Part shown: in pieces, positions 1-5,536 of the stretch
How positions within the stretch are numbered: position 1 is the stretch's first letter
Layout of the letters: each line of letters opens with the position of its first letter
NCBI GenBank assembly: GCA_040386355.1
Contig: JAZKFP010000049.1
Location: 1 to 5,536, forward strand
Direction: 5' to 3'
Length of the DNA: 5,536 nt
Source: JAZKFP01 sp040386355
Lineage (GTDB): Bacteria; Pseudomonadota; Gammaproteobacteria; Pseudomonadales; UBA6940
The notes under the pieces: generated by a model
Seen by the model: only the letters and a program-made list of their open reading frames with translations
Told to the model about the DNA's origin: nothing
Database searches by the model: none
Program-made: the position numbers and the translations under genes

Positions 1-515
1 GGATTGAAGCATGCTGGTTATTTTCACTGCATTACAGTCAGCTTGAAGTGGTTGTACATCCACAAAGTGTGATTCACTCCATGGTGGAATTTACTGACGG
101 TACAACGCTTGCGCATCTAAGTGCGCCAACAATGAACGTACCACTTGCACATGCACTAGGTTGGCCGAATCGCTTAACTACCAGCGTTTCTTCCATTGAT
201 TTAATTAAAGTTGGTCAACTCACCTTTGAAGCACTGGATGAAGATTTGTTTCCTGCATTAGGTTTAGCACGATGGGCACAAAATCAAGGTGGCACTGCGT
301 GTGTAACACTTAATGCTGCAAATGAAGAAGCGGTAGCAGCTTTTCTCGCTGGTAAACTTAACTTCTTGCAAATTTATTCTGTAATTGAAGATGCGTTAGT
401 GCATGTACCTGTCATACAAGATCAATCAATGGATAATATTTTAGGCACCGATGGTTTAGCACGTCGGCGCGCACGCACCCATATTCAATTATTAAACACC
501 ACTGTTTGCGTCTAA
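1..515 (+). CDS. dxr: 1-deoxy-D-xylulose 5-phosphate reductoisomerase, C-terminal part (5' end outside window)
   Basis: Dxr (IspC) is the cytoplasmic, NADPH- and divalent-metal-dependent enzyme that turns DXP into MEP, the committed step of the non-mevalonate isoprenoid pathway. The reading frame is open from the window edge (first full codon at 3) to TAA at 513-515 and gives 170 residues. It starts with IEACWLF, which aligns with the E. coli segment just after the catalytic Glu231, so the cofactor domain and the metal ligands lie upstream of the window. Visible family signatures are HPQSVIHSMV (codons 57-86), carrying the conserved His equivalent to E. coli His257, then AHALGWPNR, and NAANEEAVAAFL near 310-350, which belongs to the C-terminal helical domain. 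The GTG at 48 is an internal Val codon and not a start, because homology continues upstream of it. The C-terminal length is close to that of E. coli Dxr (about 166 residues from the same point). It is followed by a 194-base spacer before rseP. Confidence 0.96.
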   Translation, partial: IEACWLFSLHYSQLEVVVHPQSVIHSMVEFTDGTTLAHLSAPTMNVPLAHALGWPNRLTTSVSSIDLIKVGQLTFEALDEDLFPALGLARWAQNQGGTACVTLNAANEEAVAAFLAGKLNFLQIYSVIEDALVHVPVIQDQSMDNILGTDGLARRRARTHIQLLNTTVCV

Positions 516-567
516 TGTTTGCGTACAAAAAAGTTAATCAAAAAAATATTGTGAAAAAGATAGATAT

Positions 568-688
568 GACCGCATACAGAATGAGTTTCTCGTAGGCGCC
601 TGTGAAATGAGACCGCGGAGCATATTGCAAAATATGTGAGCAGGCGAGTAAGCAGGCAACATCCGAGAAATTCGTTCTGTATGTGGTT
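568..688 (+). repeat. Long inverted-repeat element in the dxr-rseP gap
   Basis: Bases 568-592 pair with 664-688 as a continuous 25-pair stem when read as + strand RNA. Four of the pairs are G-U (at 568, 572, 582 and 585) and the rest are Watson-Crick. On the opposite strand those four positions become A-C mismatches, so the fold is best as + strand RNA. Inside it, CGCCTG (597-602) pairs with CAGGCG (641-646). A second copy, CAGGC at 653-657, can compete for the same partner. The apex is a perfect stem 621-626/631-636 closed by the loop GCAA, which fits the GNRA tetraloop pattern. TAT flanks both ends (565-567 and 689-691), but a 3-base repeat is weak evidence of a target duplication. No U-run follows, so it does not look like a simple intrinsic terminator. 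It may be a dispersed MITE- or REP-like repeat, or a processed leader structure for rseP. The hairpin is seen directly; its nature is inferred. Confidence 0.75.
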
Positions 689-698
689 TATTAGCAAT

Positions 699-704
699 AA
701 AGGA
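699..704 (+). promoter_or_regulatory. Ribosome binding site of rseP
   Basis: AAAGGA lies five bases before the ATG at 710. It supports that start and sits only ten bases beyond the foot of the upstream hairpin, so the site stays single-stranded when the hairpin is formed. Confidence 0.75.
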
Positions 705-709
705 ATAGA

Positions 710-2074
710 ATGTCTTTTCTATACTACCCCCTTGGTTTCATCGTCGCCCTCGGTATTTTAATTGCCGTACATGAATGGGGACATTTTTATGTTGCTCGCC
801 GTGTTGGTGTACGCGTATTACGATTTTCAATTGGATTCGGTCCAGTATTATTGCGACGATTTGATAAACATGGCACTGAGTTTTGTTTATCGCTAATTCC
901 TTTAGGTGGTTACGTTCGGCTACTTGATAGTCGTAATGAACCCGTTGCTGAGGAAGATGCGTCTTTTGATTTCAACCGTAAAACTCCTGCGCAGAAAATA
1001 GCAGTGCTCGCAGCCGGAGCCGGAGTTAATTTAATTTTCGCTGTACTCATATTTTGGGCAGTTTTATTACAAGGTGTTACGTATTTAATTCCCGTCGTTG
1101 AACAAGTCAAACCCTTATCATTAGCAGAACAAGCTGGGCTGAAACCAAACGATCGTCTATTAAAAATAAATGATGAAGCAATGTTAGGTTGGGGCGATAT
1201 TGCCTACCAAGTGATTAAGTTAGGCGGTAGCACAGATCCATTAAATTGGACAGTTGAGCGCGATGGCCAACCATTACAAATTCGAATGCAATTAAACGAT
1301 CTCATTATTGATAATAAGGTTGCAGAAGATCCGATTAAAGCACTTGGATTAACTCCAAAAATTTCTCCATTTGAATCGGTGATTGGCCAAGTCGTTGAGG
1401 GTGAAGTTGCGGAACGTGGCGGATTGAAAATTGGTGATCGTATTACTCAAATTAATGAAACTCCTATTGCCAATTGGAGTGATATGGTTGCGGAAGTACA
1501 AAAGCTTCCCAACAAATCCGCACGTTTTTTAATCGAGCGAGAAAATCAACAACAAGAAGTTTTATTAAAAATTGGTGAACGAGATTTAGATTCTGGTGAA
1601 TCAGTAGGGTATATTGGCGCCGCACCAGAAGCACTAGATGAAAAGCTTGAATCACAATGGATTGGAGTTGAATCCTATGGTGTATTTGAATCTCTACAAC
1701 AAGCTTTGAAAAAAACTATTTCATTATCCGGTTTAATTTTACATTCGTTTGGTAAAATGATTGTCGGTCAAATGTCATTAGATACGTTATCGGGTCCCAT
1801 TACGATTGCACAAGTAGCCGGTGAAACTGCAATATCGGGCTTGCAAACTTTTTTAAATTTTTTAGCGTATTTGAGCATTAGCTTAGGTGTGATAAATTTG
1901 CTGCCGATTCCAGTATTGGATGGAGGGCATATCCTCATGACAATGATTGAAGCGATTCGTCGCAAACCTTTGTCATTAAGAGCGCAACAGATTGGTATGA
2001 GTTTAGGAATTGGTTTAATTTCTACCTTTATGTTGTTAGCGATTTACAACGATTTGATTCGATTTTTCAGTTAA
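710..2074 (+). CDS. rseP: RIP metalloprotease RseP (site-2 protease family, inner membrane)
   Basis: RseP is the intramembrane zinc metalloprotease that makes the second cut in membrane-bound anti-sigma factor RseA during envelope stress and also removes leftover signal peptides. The product is 454 residues, against 450 in E. coli. The zinc motif HEWGH is at residues 21-25 in the first membrane helix (about 6-26). A conserved GGYVRLLD loop is at 66-73. A second hydrophobic helix spans about 97-120. Two PDZ domains follow, about 120-205 and 222-305, the second with a clear GGLKIGDRITQINE core. SGPITIAQVAG is at 361-371. The third membrane helix, about 378-400, leads into NLLPIPVLDGGH, in which Asp404 is the third zinc ligand and Asn396 a conserved active-site residue. 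The last membrane helix is near 428-447. All catalytic residues are present and the gene looks intact. bamA follows after 118 bases. The start is supported by the AAAGGA site and by family length. Confidence 0.97.
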   Translation: MSFLYYPLGFIVALGILIAVHEWGHFYVARRVGVRVLRFSIGFGPVLLRRFDKHGTEFCLSLIPLGGYVRLLDSRNEPVAEEDASFDFNRKTPAQKIAVLAAGAGVNLIFAVLIFWAVLLQGVTYLIPVVEQVKPLSLAEQAGLKPNDRLLKINDEAMLGWGDIAYQVIKLGGSTDPLNWTVERDGQPLQIRMQLNDLIIDNKVAEDPIKALGLTPKISPFESVIGQVVEGEVAERGGLKIGDRITQINETPIANWSDMVAEVQKLPNKSARFLIERENQQQEVLLKIGERDLDSGESVGYIGAAPEALDEKLESQWIGVESYGVFESLQQALKKTISLSGLILHSFGKMIVGQMSLDTLSGPITIAQVAGETAISGLQTFLNFLAYLSISLGVINLLPIPVLDGGHILMTMIEAIRRKPLSLRAQQIGMSLGIGLISTFMLLAIYNDLIRFFS

Positions 2075-2095
2075 ATACTGATTTTAATTCTGATC

Positions 2096-2153
2096 TAAAG
2101 TTTTCGGCTCGCTGCAACTCGTTCTAACCTTTGCTGTCCATGCGAAGACTTTG
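2096..2153 (+). repeat. Imperfect hairpin in the rseP-bamA gap
   Basis: Bases 2096-2106 can pair with 2143-2153 as 11 consecutive pairs, two of them G-U, around a 36-base loop. The loop contains CCTTT (2128-2132), complementary to the AAAGG (2171-2175) of the only Shine-Dalgarno-like sequence before bamA, so the region could in principle affect bamA translation. There is no U-run after it, so it is not a clear terminator. The large loop keeps confidence modest. The remainder of the 118-base gap shows no recognisable promoter. Confidence 0.4.
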
Positions 2154-2169
2154 AGTTTAGCCTTGCCCT

Positions 2170-2176
2170 AAAAGGA
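2170..2176 (+). promoter_or_regulatory. Distant Shine-Dalgarno-like sequence before bamA
   Basis: AAAAGGA is the only purine-rich anti-16S-like sequence near the bamA start, but 16 bases separate it from the ATG at 2193, about twice the usual spacing. In-frame codons between them include no ATG, GTG or TTG, and a TAA occurs in frame at 2169. Either the start has unusual spacing, or it is weakly SD-dependent, or a non-standard start is used. Confidence 0.4.
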
Positions 2177-2192
2177 CCTAAAAACCGCAATC

Positions 2193-4670
2193 ATGAGTAA
2201 AGTAATTCGAAACGGTGTTCGAGGCAAATCATCGTCATGTTTGTCGCGTGTCAATTTAAAGTGTGAAAAATGGCTGCAAATTTTTGCATTATTTATGGGT
2301 TTTATTTTTTTAAATCCTATTCAAATTGCTTTAGCTGAAACTGAAAATAGCGAAGTTGCATCTGTTAAAAGTTTGCAAGATGTTGTCACGCTAAAAGTTC
2401 AGGCGCCAATAAGTCAAGGTTGGGAAATTACGCAAGTTCGCGTTGATGGATTGCAACGTGTATCGGTTAGCGTGGTGTATCAAGCCTTACTGGTAAACGT
2501 TGGAGACCGCGCAAATGATGCGTTGTTAAGTCAAAGTACTCGCGCAATTTATGCAACTGGAAAATTTAGTGATGTGCAATTATTGCGTGAAGAAAACACG
2601 TTAGTTATTAAAGTGAATGAACGTCCAACGATTATGAAAATCGATATCGAAGGCAATAAAATCCTCGATACCGAATCTTTGGAAACTGGTCTAAAAGAAT
2701 CTGGTTTACAAGTTGGAAGCGTTTTACAACGCGCAACGCTAGATCAAATTCGGCAAGAATTAGAACGTCAATATGTTTCCCAAGGACGTTACGGTGCGCG
2801 TATTGAAACTAAGGTCGAACCTAAAACACGAAATCGTGTGCATTTAACGATTCAAATAGATGAAGGCAAACTTGCTGAAATCAAATATATCAATGTCATT
2901 GGCAATAAGGTTTTTGATGATGAAACCTTATTAAAGCAATTTCAATTACGTTCATCGCATTTAACTTCGTTTTTTAAAAAAGACGATCAATACGCACGTG
3001 AAAAATTAGTAGGTGATCTTGAAATTTTACGTTCATATTATTTAGATCGTGGCTATGTAAATTTCAAAATTGAATCGACTCAAGTTGCAATCAGCGGTAA
3101 TCGTGAGGAAGTTTTTATTACAGTTGCAGTAAAAGAAGGCGTTGAATATAAAGTGGGTAATGTCAAAATTTTGGGGCAATTACCAATTGCTATGAAAGAT
3201 TTGGAATCGTTAGTATTAATTAAGTCTGACCAAGTTTTTTCACGTCAGCTTGTTACGTTATCTTCAGATTTGATGATTAAACGTTTAGGAGATGACGGTT
3301 TTACTTTTGCGGAAGTCCGTGGTATTCCATCTATTAATCAAGATGATAAAAAAGTAAATGTTGATTTTTATGTAGAGCCGCGCAAGCGTGTTTATGTTCG
3401 ACGAATACATTTTTCTGGCAATACCAAAACTCAAGACGAAGTTCTGCGACGTGAAATGCGTCAGATGGAAGGTGCCTGGGCAGACGGACAAAAAATTGAA
3501 TTATCACGTGCACGTTTAGAGCGACTTGGTTTTTTCCGTAGCGTGCAAGTGGAAACTAAACGTATTCCTGGTACTGAAGATCAAATTGATTTGTCGTTTG
3601 AAGTTGAAGAGCAACCATCTGGAAGTATTGGCGCAAGTATTGGTTATCAAGATGGTACTGGTTTAATTTTCGGGGCAAATGTTAGTCAAACTAATTTTCT
3701 TGGAACGGGTAACCGTGTTGCATTTGCATTGAGTCGAACCGATATTCGTAATGCCTATAATTTTAGTTTTGTTGATCCGTATTATACCGTTGATGGTGTT
3801 AGTCGTGGATTTTCGGTGTTTTATCAAGAAACTGATTACGATGAAGACGATAATACAACAAGCTATCGTACCGATTCATTGGGTGGTGATTTAAATTTTG
3901 GATATCCCATTAGTGAAAATGCGCGTTTAAATTTTGGAATTGGTTTTGACACAACTACGGTGTATGCATTCGATGCCTCGGCGCAGGAAGTAAAAGATTT
4001 TATTGGTTATGTTCCTGGAGACGGTGCAACCCAGTCTGATTCTTTTGATACTGTCCATTTAAACGGATCTTGGTTACTCAATCGACTAAATCGTGGATTA
4101 TTACCAGATCGTGGTGATTCACATCAATTTAGTGTTGAGCTAGCTTTGCCTGGTAGTGATCAAACGTATTACAAAGCAAAATACGCGTGGCAACAATATT
4201 GGGGATTAACTGCTCGTACTTCTTTAAGGGCGCATGCTGATTTAGGGTACGGTGAAGGTTTTGGTGATATAGAAACATTGCCCTTTTATAAAAACTTTTT
4301 TGCAGGCGGCTTCGGTTCCGTCCGCGGATTTGATGAGCGTAGCTTAGGACCTAAAGACTCGAATGGTAATGATGCATTTGGCGGGAATTTATTAGTAGAA
4401 ACCGGTGTCGAATGGATCGTTCCAACGCCTTTCGCTCAAGACCAACGTGCTTTTAGAACTACCGTATTTTTAGATGCAGGTAATGTTTTTAATAGCGAAG
4501 TCACTGAAGAAGTTCCATTGGAATTTAATGAGTTACGTACCGCAGTTGGAGTATCGTTCACTTGGATTGCGCCGATTGGACCAATAGCTTTTAGTTTTGC
4601 AAGTCCAATCAATGAACAAGAAGGCGATGAAACAAAAAGTTTCCAATTCTCTTTAGGTCAGACTTTTTAA
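2193..4670 (+). CDS. bamA: Outer membrane protein assembly factor BamA (Omp85 family)
   Basis: BamA is the essential core of the BAM complex and folds beta-barrel proteins into the outer membrane. The product is 825 residues (E. coli 810). A hydrophobic signal core at about 28-47 ends in ALA|E, predicting cleavage after residue 48. The n-region before it is about 27 residues, unusually long. A linker of about 28 residues then precedes POTRA1. The POTRA domains are about 77-144, 145-225, 228-316, 319-397 and 400-474. POTRA5 holds RREMRQMEGAW (419-429), whose Glu426 matches the BamD-contacting Glu373 of E. coli; the site equivalent to Arg353 appears to be His406. The 16-strand barrel covers about 476-825, with the loop-6 motif VRGF at 710-713 and the C-terminal beta-signal FQFSLGQTF. 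Loop 6 after VRGF is far shorter than in E. coli and lacks its cysteine pair; I see no cysteine in the mature protein. The ATG at 2193 is kept because no better in-frame start with a ribosome site lies before the signal core. Its client chaperone gene skp follows. Confidence 0.97.
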   Translation: MSKVIRNGVRGKSSSCLSRVNLKCEKWLQIFALFMGFIFLNPIQIALAETENSEVASVKSLQDVVTLKVQAPISQGWEITQVRVDGLQRVSVSVVYQALLVNVGDRANDALLSQSTRAIYATGKFSDVQLLREENTLVIKVNERPTIMKIDIEGNKILDTESLETGLKESGLQVGSVLQRATLDQIRQELERQYVSQGRYGARIETKVEPKTRNRVHLTIQIDEGKLAEIKYINVIGNKVFDDETLLKQFQLRSSHLTSFFKKDDQYAREKLVGDLEILRSYYLDRGYVNFKIESTQVAISGNREEVFITVAVKEGVEYKVGNVKILGQLPIAMKDLESLVLIKSDQVFSRQLVTLSSDLMIKRLGDDGFTFAEVRGIPSINQDDKKVNVDFYVEPRKRVYVRRIHFSGNTKTQDEVLRREMRQMEGAWADGQKIELSRARLERLGFFRSVQVETKRIPGTEDQIDLSFEVEEQPSGSIGASIGYQDGTGLIFGANVSQTNFLGTGNRVAFALSRTDIRNAYNFSFVDPYYTVDGVSRGFSVFYQETDYDEDDNTTSYRTDSLGGDLNFGYPISENARLNFGIGFDTTTVYAFDASAQEVKDFIGYVPGDGATQSDSFDTVHLNGSWLLNRLNRGLLPDRGDSHQFSVELALPGSDQTYYKAKYAWQQYWGLTARTSLRAHADLGYGEGFGDIETLPFYKNFFAGGFGSVRGFDERSLGPKDSNGNDAFGGNLLVETGVEWIVPTPFAQDQRAFRTTVFLDAGNVFNSEVTEEVPLEFNELRTAVGVSFTWIAPIGPIAFSFASPINEQEGDETKSFQFSLGQTF

Positions 4671-4753
4671 TCACGGTGCTTGTGCCTAAAGCTTAAGGTA
4701 CGACTAAGTAAAAACATCACGTTATAGCAAAGTTTTTTTGAGTGTTTTGATTT
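4671..4753 (+). other. Spacer between bamA and the inverted-repeat element, nothing recognised
   Basis: These 83 bases follow the bamA stop. A run of seven T's occurs near 4733-4739, but I found no strong GC-rich stem before it; the best pairing is AAAAAC with GTTTTT around a 16-base loop. No convincing terminator, promoter or small gene is visible. Confidence 0.5.
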
Positions 4754-5029
4754 TATACCCATAACGATTGATTTTTGTTTTTAAAAAAGAGTAGGACACT
4801 TTGTGCGCCGCGACTAAAGGCAGCGGCCGGACAAATGGAATAGTAAACATGAAGGTTTTTTTTCAATTCGCTCTTAAATAATAAGAGTGCGCTTTGACGC
4901 TGTGTAGCCAACGCTTTATGCAGCAAGAACGCTGTGACGCGTTCGAGCAAGCAACACAGCAAATGGAAAAAAAGATCATGTTGAACACCTACCCTTTTTT
5001 AAAAACAAAGGTCAATCGTTATGGGTATA
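4754..5029. mobile_element. Probable MITE: 276-bp element with 42-bp terminal inverted repeats
   Basis: Bases 4754-4795 are the inverted complement of 4988-5029 at 39 of 42 positions with no gap; both ends begin TATACCCATAACGATTGA when read inward. The exceptions are 4772, 4773 (U-G pairs in + strand RNA) and 4790. The symmetry stops at 4753/5030. The 192-base core has no plausible protein gene. It shows smaller folds: TTTGT/ACAAA with GCCGC/GCGGC near 4800-4835, an 8-pair hairpin 4869-4876/4882-4889, and GCTGTGT (4899-4905) with ACACAGC (4954-4960). CAAATGGAA occurs twice in direct orientation (4832 and 4960). Size, long inverted ends, TA at the tips and lack of a transposase fit a non-autonomous element of the TA-targeting (IS630/Tc1-like) kind, but the transposon family is inference. 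It separates bamA from skp. A structured small RNA is the alternative reading, and the two are not exclusive. Confidence 0.75.
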
Positions 5030-5079
5030 TCTAATCCAGACATAGTTTTTAACTTATCTAACATATTCTGGTTAGATAA
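5028..5079 (+). promoter_or_regulatory. Two competing hairpins in the skp leader
   Basis: Bases 5071-5079 (GTTAGATAA) pair perfectly with 5054-5062 (TTATCTAAC), a 9-pair stem with an 8-base loop. The overlapping segment 5067-5078 can instead pair with 5028-5040 as 12 pairs with one bulged T at 5035, around a 26-base loop. The alternatives arise because TATCTAA occurs twice (5028-5034 and 5055-5061), and they cannot form together. The 9-pair stem is followed by a short AATTTTG, a weak terminator-like tail. The distal partner overlaps the last two bases of the inverted-repeat element. The structures are seen in the sequence; a regulatory role is inferred. A promoter for skp should lie in or before this region, but I see no convincing -35/-10 pair. 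Confidence 0.4.
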
Positions 5080-5090
5080 ATTTTGTTCAT

Positions 5091-5095
5091 GAGGA
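5091..5095 (+). promoter_or_regulatory. Ribosome binding site of skp
   Basis: GAGGA with seven bases before the ATG at 5103 is a strong, normally spaced site. It fixes this ATG rather than the in-frame ATG five codons later. Confidence 0.8.
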
Positions 5096-5102
5096 AATTA
5101 GC

Positions 5103-5536
5103 ATGCGTTTTATTAATATGTGTTTAGTAGCGGTTTTATTAATGTGTTCTAGTTTAGCGTTGGCAAAAGATCCAATGCGTATCGCAGTGCTAGATCAATT
5201 TGGAGCGTTACTAGAAACTACCGAAGCCCAAAAATTACTTGAATCATACAAAGCAGAAGCGGAAGCCGATCGCGGTAAAATTTTAGCAATTGAAGATGAA
5301 ATGAAAAAAGCCGATGCAAAACTTGCCAAAGAAGCAGATGTAATGAGTGCTACAGAAGCATCAAATTTACGTTCTAGCATGCAAGATAAACAGTTAGATC
5401 GAAATGTATTAATTAAAAAATTACAAAATAAAAATCAAGAAGCGCAAAAACAAATCCTTGCAGCAGTAGGTCCTAAACTTGAAAAAATCTTGAAAGAAAT
5501 GACGGATGAAGGCGATTACGATATGATTCTGCAACG
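5103..5536 (+). CDS. skp: Periplasmic chaperone Skp/OmpH family (3' end outside window)
   Basis: Skp is a trimeric periplasmic chaperone that holds unfolded outer membrane proteins and hands them to the BAM complex. The frame is open from ATG 5103 to the window edge and gives 144 residues; the E. coli precursor is 161, so only a short C-terminal part should be missing. Residues 1-21 form a signal peptide ending ALA|K. The mature protein begins KDPMRIAVLDQFGALLETTEAQ, the conserved first beta-strand and trimerisation segment (compare KIAVVDMQ in relatives). Residues about 42-120 are a Lys-, Glu-, Ala- and Gln-rich helical stretch, the coiled-coil tentacles, with their turn near residues 78-86. 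GDYDMIL near the cut end matches the GYDLIL-type final strand. Low sequence conservation is normal for the family; identity also rests on its place after bamA. In relatives lpxD usually follows. The 432-base gap before it suggests a transcription start of its own. Confidence 0.92.
   Translation, partial: MRFINMCLVAVLLMCSSLALAKDPMRIAVLDQFGALLETTEAQKLLESYKAEAEADRGKILAIEDEMKKADAKLAKEADVMSATEASNLRSSMQDKQLDRNVLIKKLQNKNQEAQKQILAAVGPKLEKILKEMTDEGDYDMILQ

Noticed and set aside
516..567. Promoter for rseP in the A-rich stretch after dxr
   Set aside because: TTGCGT and TTGTGA can be read as -35 boxes, but no acceptable -10 box occurs at the right spacing.
512..697. Open frame of 61 codons on the minus strand in the dxr-rseP gap
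   Set aside because: It covers the hairpin element, overlaps the end of dxr, and encodes a Cys-, Leu- and His-rich sequence with no family features.
2066..2093. Possible sigma-E promoter before bamA, suggested by TCTGA at 2089
   Set aside because: No GAACTT-like element is found about 16 bases upstream, and one five-base match is expected by chance.
4753..4962. Open frame of 69 codons on the minus strand inside the bamA-skp gap
   Set aside because: It would need a TTG start with no ribosome site, spans most of the inverted-repeat element including one terminal repeat, and has no recognisable domain. It is best explained as chance openness of the repeat.
5054..5085. Intrinsic terminator before skp
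   Set aside because: The stem is AT-rich with only two G-C pairs and the T-run is four bases. It also lies within the leader of skp, so it is listed as a possible regulatory hairpin only.
5142..5166. Possible lipoprotein signal in Skp (cysteine at residue 15)
   Set aside because: The residues before it (LLM) do not fit a lipobox, and a good signal peptidase I site (ALA|K) follows at residues 19-21.

Overview
The window is a stretch of envelope-biogenesis genes, all on the + strand, from a low-GC gammaproteobacterium. In order it holds the 3' part of dxr (ispC), complete rseP, complete bamA, and the 5' part of skp (ompH). dxr directly followed by rseP, then bamA and skp, is the order I recall from Pseudomonas-like and Legionella-like gammaproteobacteria; in E. 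coli uppS and cdsA lie between dxr and rseP. The AT-rich base composition and the repeat-filled gaps would suit an intracellular or Legionellales-type lineage. That placement is inference and is not proved by anything here.

Layout: 1-515 is the C-terminal 170 residues of Dxr. 516-709 is a gap holding a long hairpin-forming element (568-688). 710-2074 is RseP, the site-2 protease. 2075-2192 is a gap with a smaller imperfect hairpin and a Shine-Dalgarno-like sequence unusually far from the bamA start. 2193-4670 is BamA, with five POTRA domains and a beta-barrel. 4671-5102 is a 432-base gap dominated by a 276-bp element with 42-bp terminal inverted repeats (4754-5029) that looks like a MITE, followed by a short skp leader with two mutually exclusive hairpins. 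From 5103 to the end of the window is Skp, cut off before its stop.

How the genes work together: Dxr makes MEP for isoprenoids, and these include the undecaprenyl carrier used for envelope glycans. RseP cleaves membrane-bound anti-sigma factor and clears signal-peptide remnants, which links envelope stress to transcription. BamA inserts beta-barrel proteins into the outer membrane. Skp is the periplasmic chaperone that carries unfolded barrel proteins to BamA.

The coding genes are ordinary members of known families. The unusual content is in the non-coding spacers: all three gaps can fold into inverted-repeat structures, and the bamA-skp gap carries what appears to be a non-autonomous transposable element. 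BamA itself has an unusually long signal peptide n-region and a linker before POTRA1. I saw no CRISPR array, rRNA, tRNA, phage gene, transposase or wholly unfamiliar protein system.
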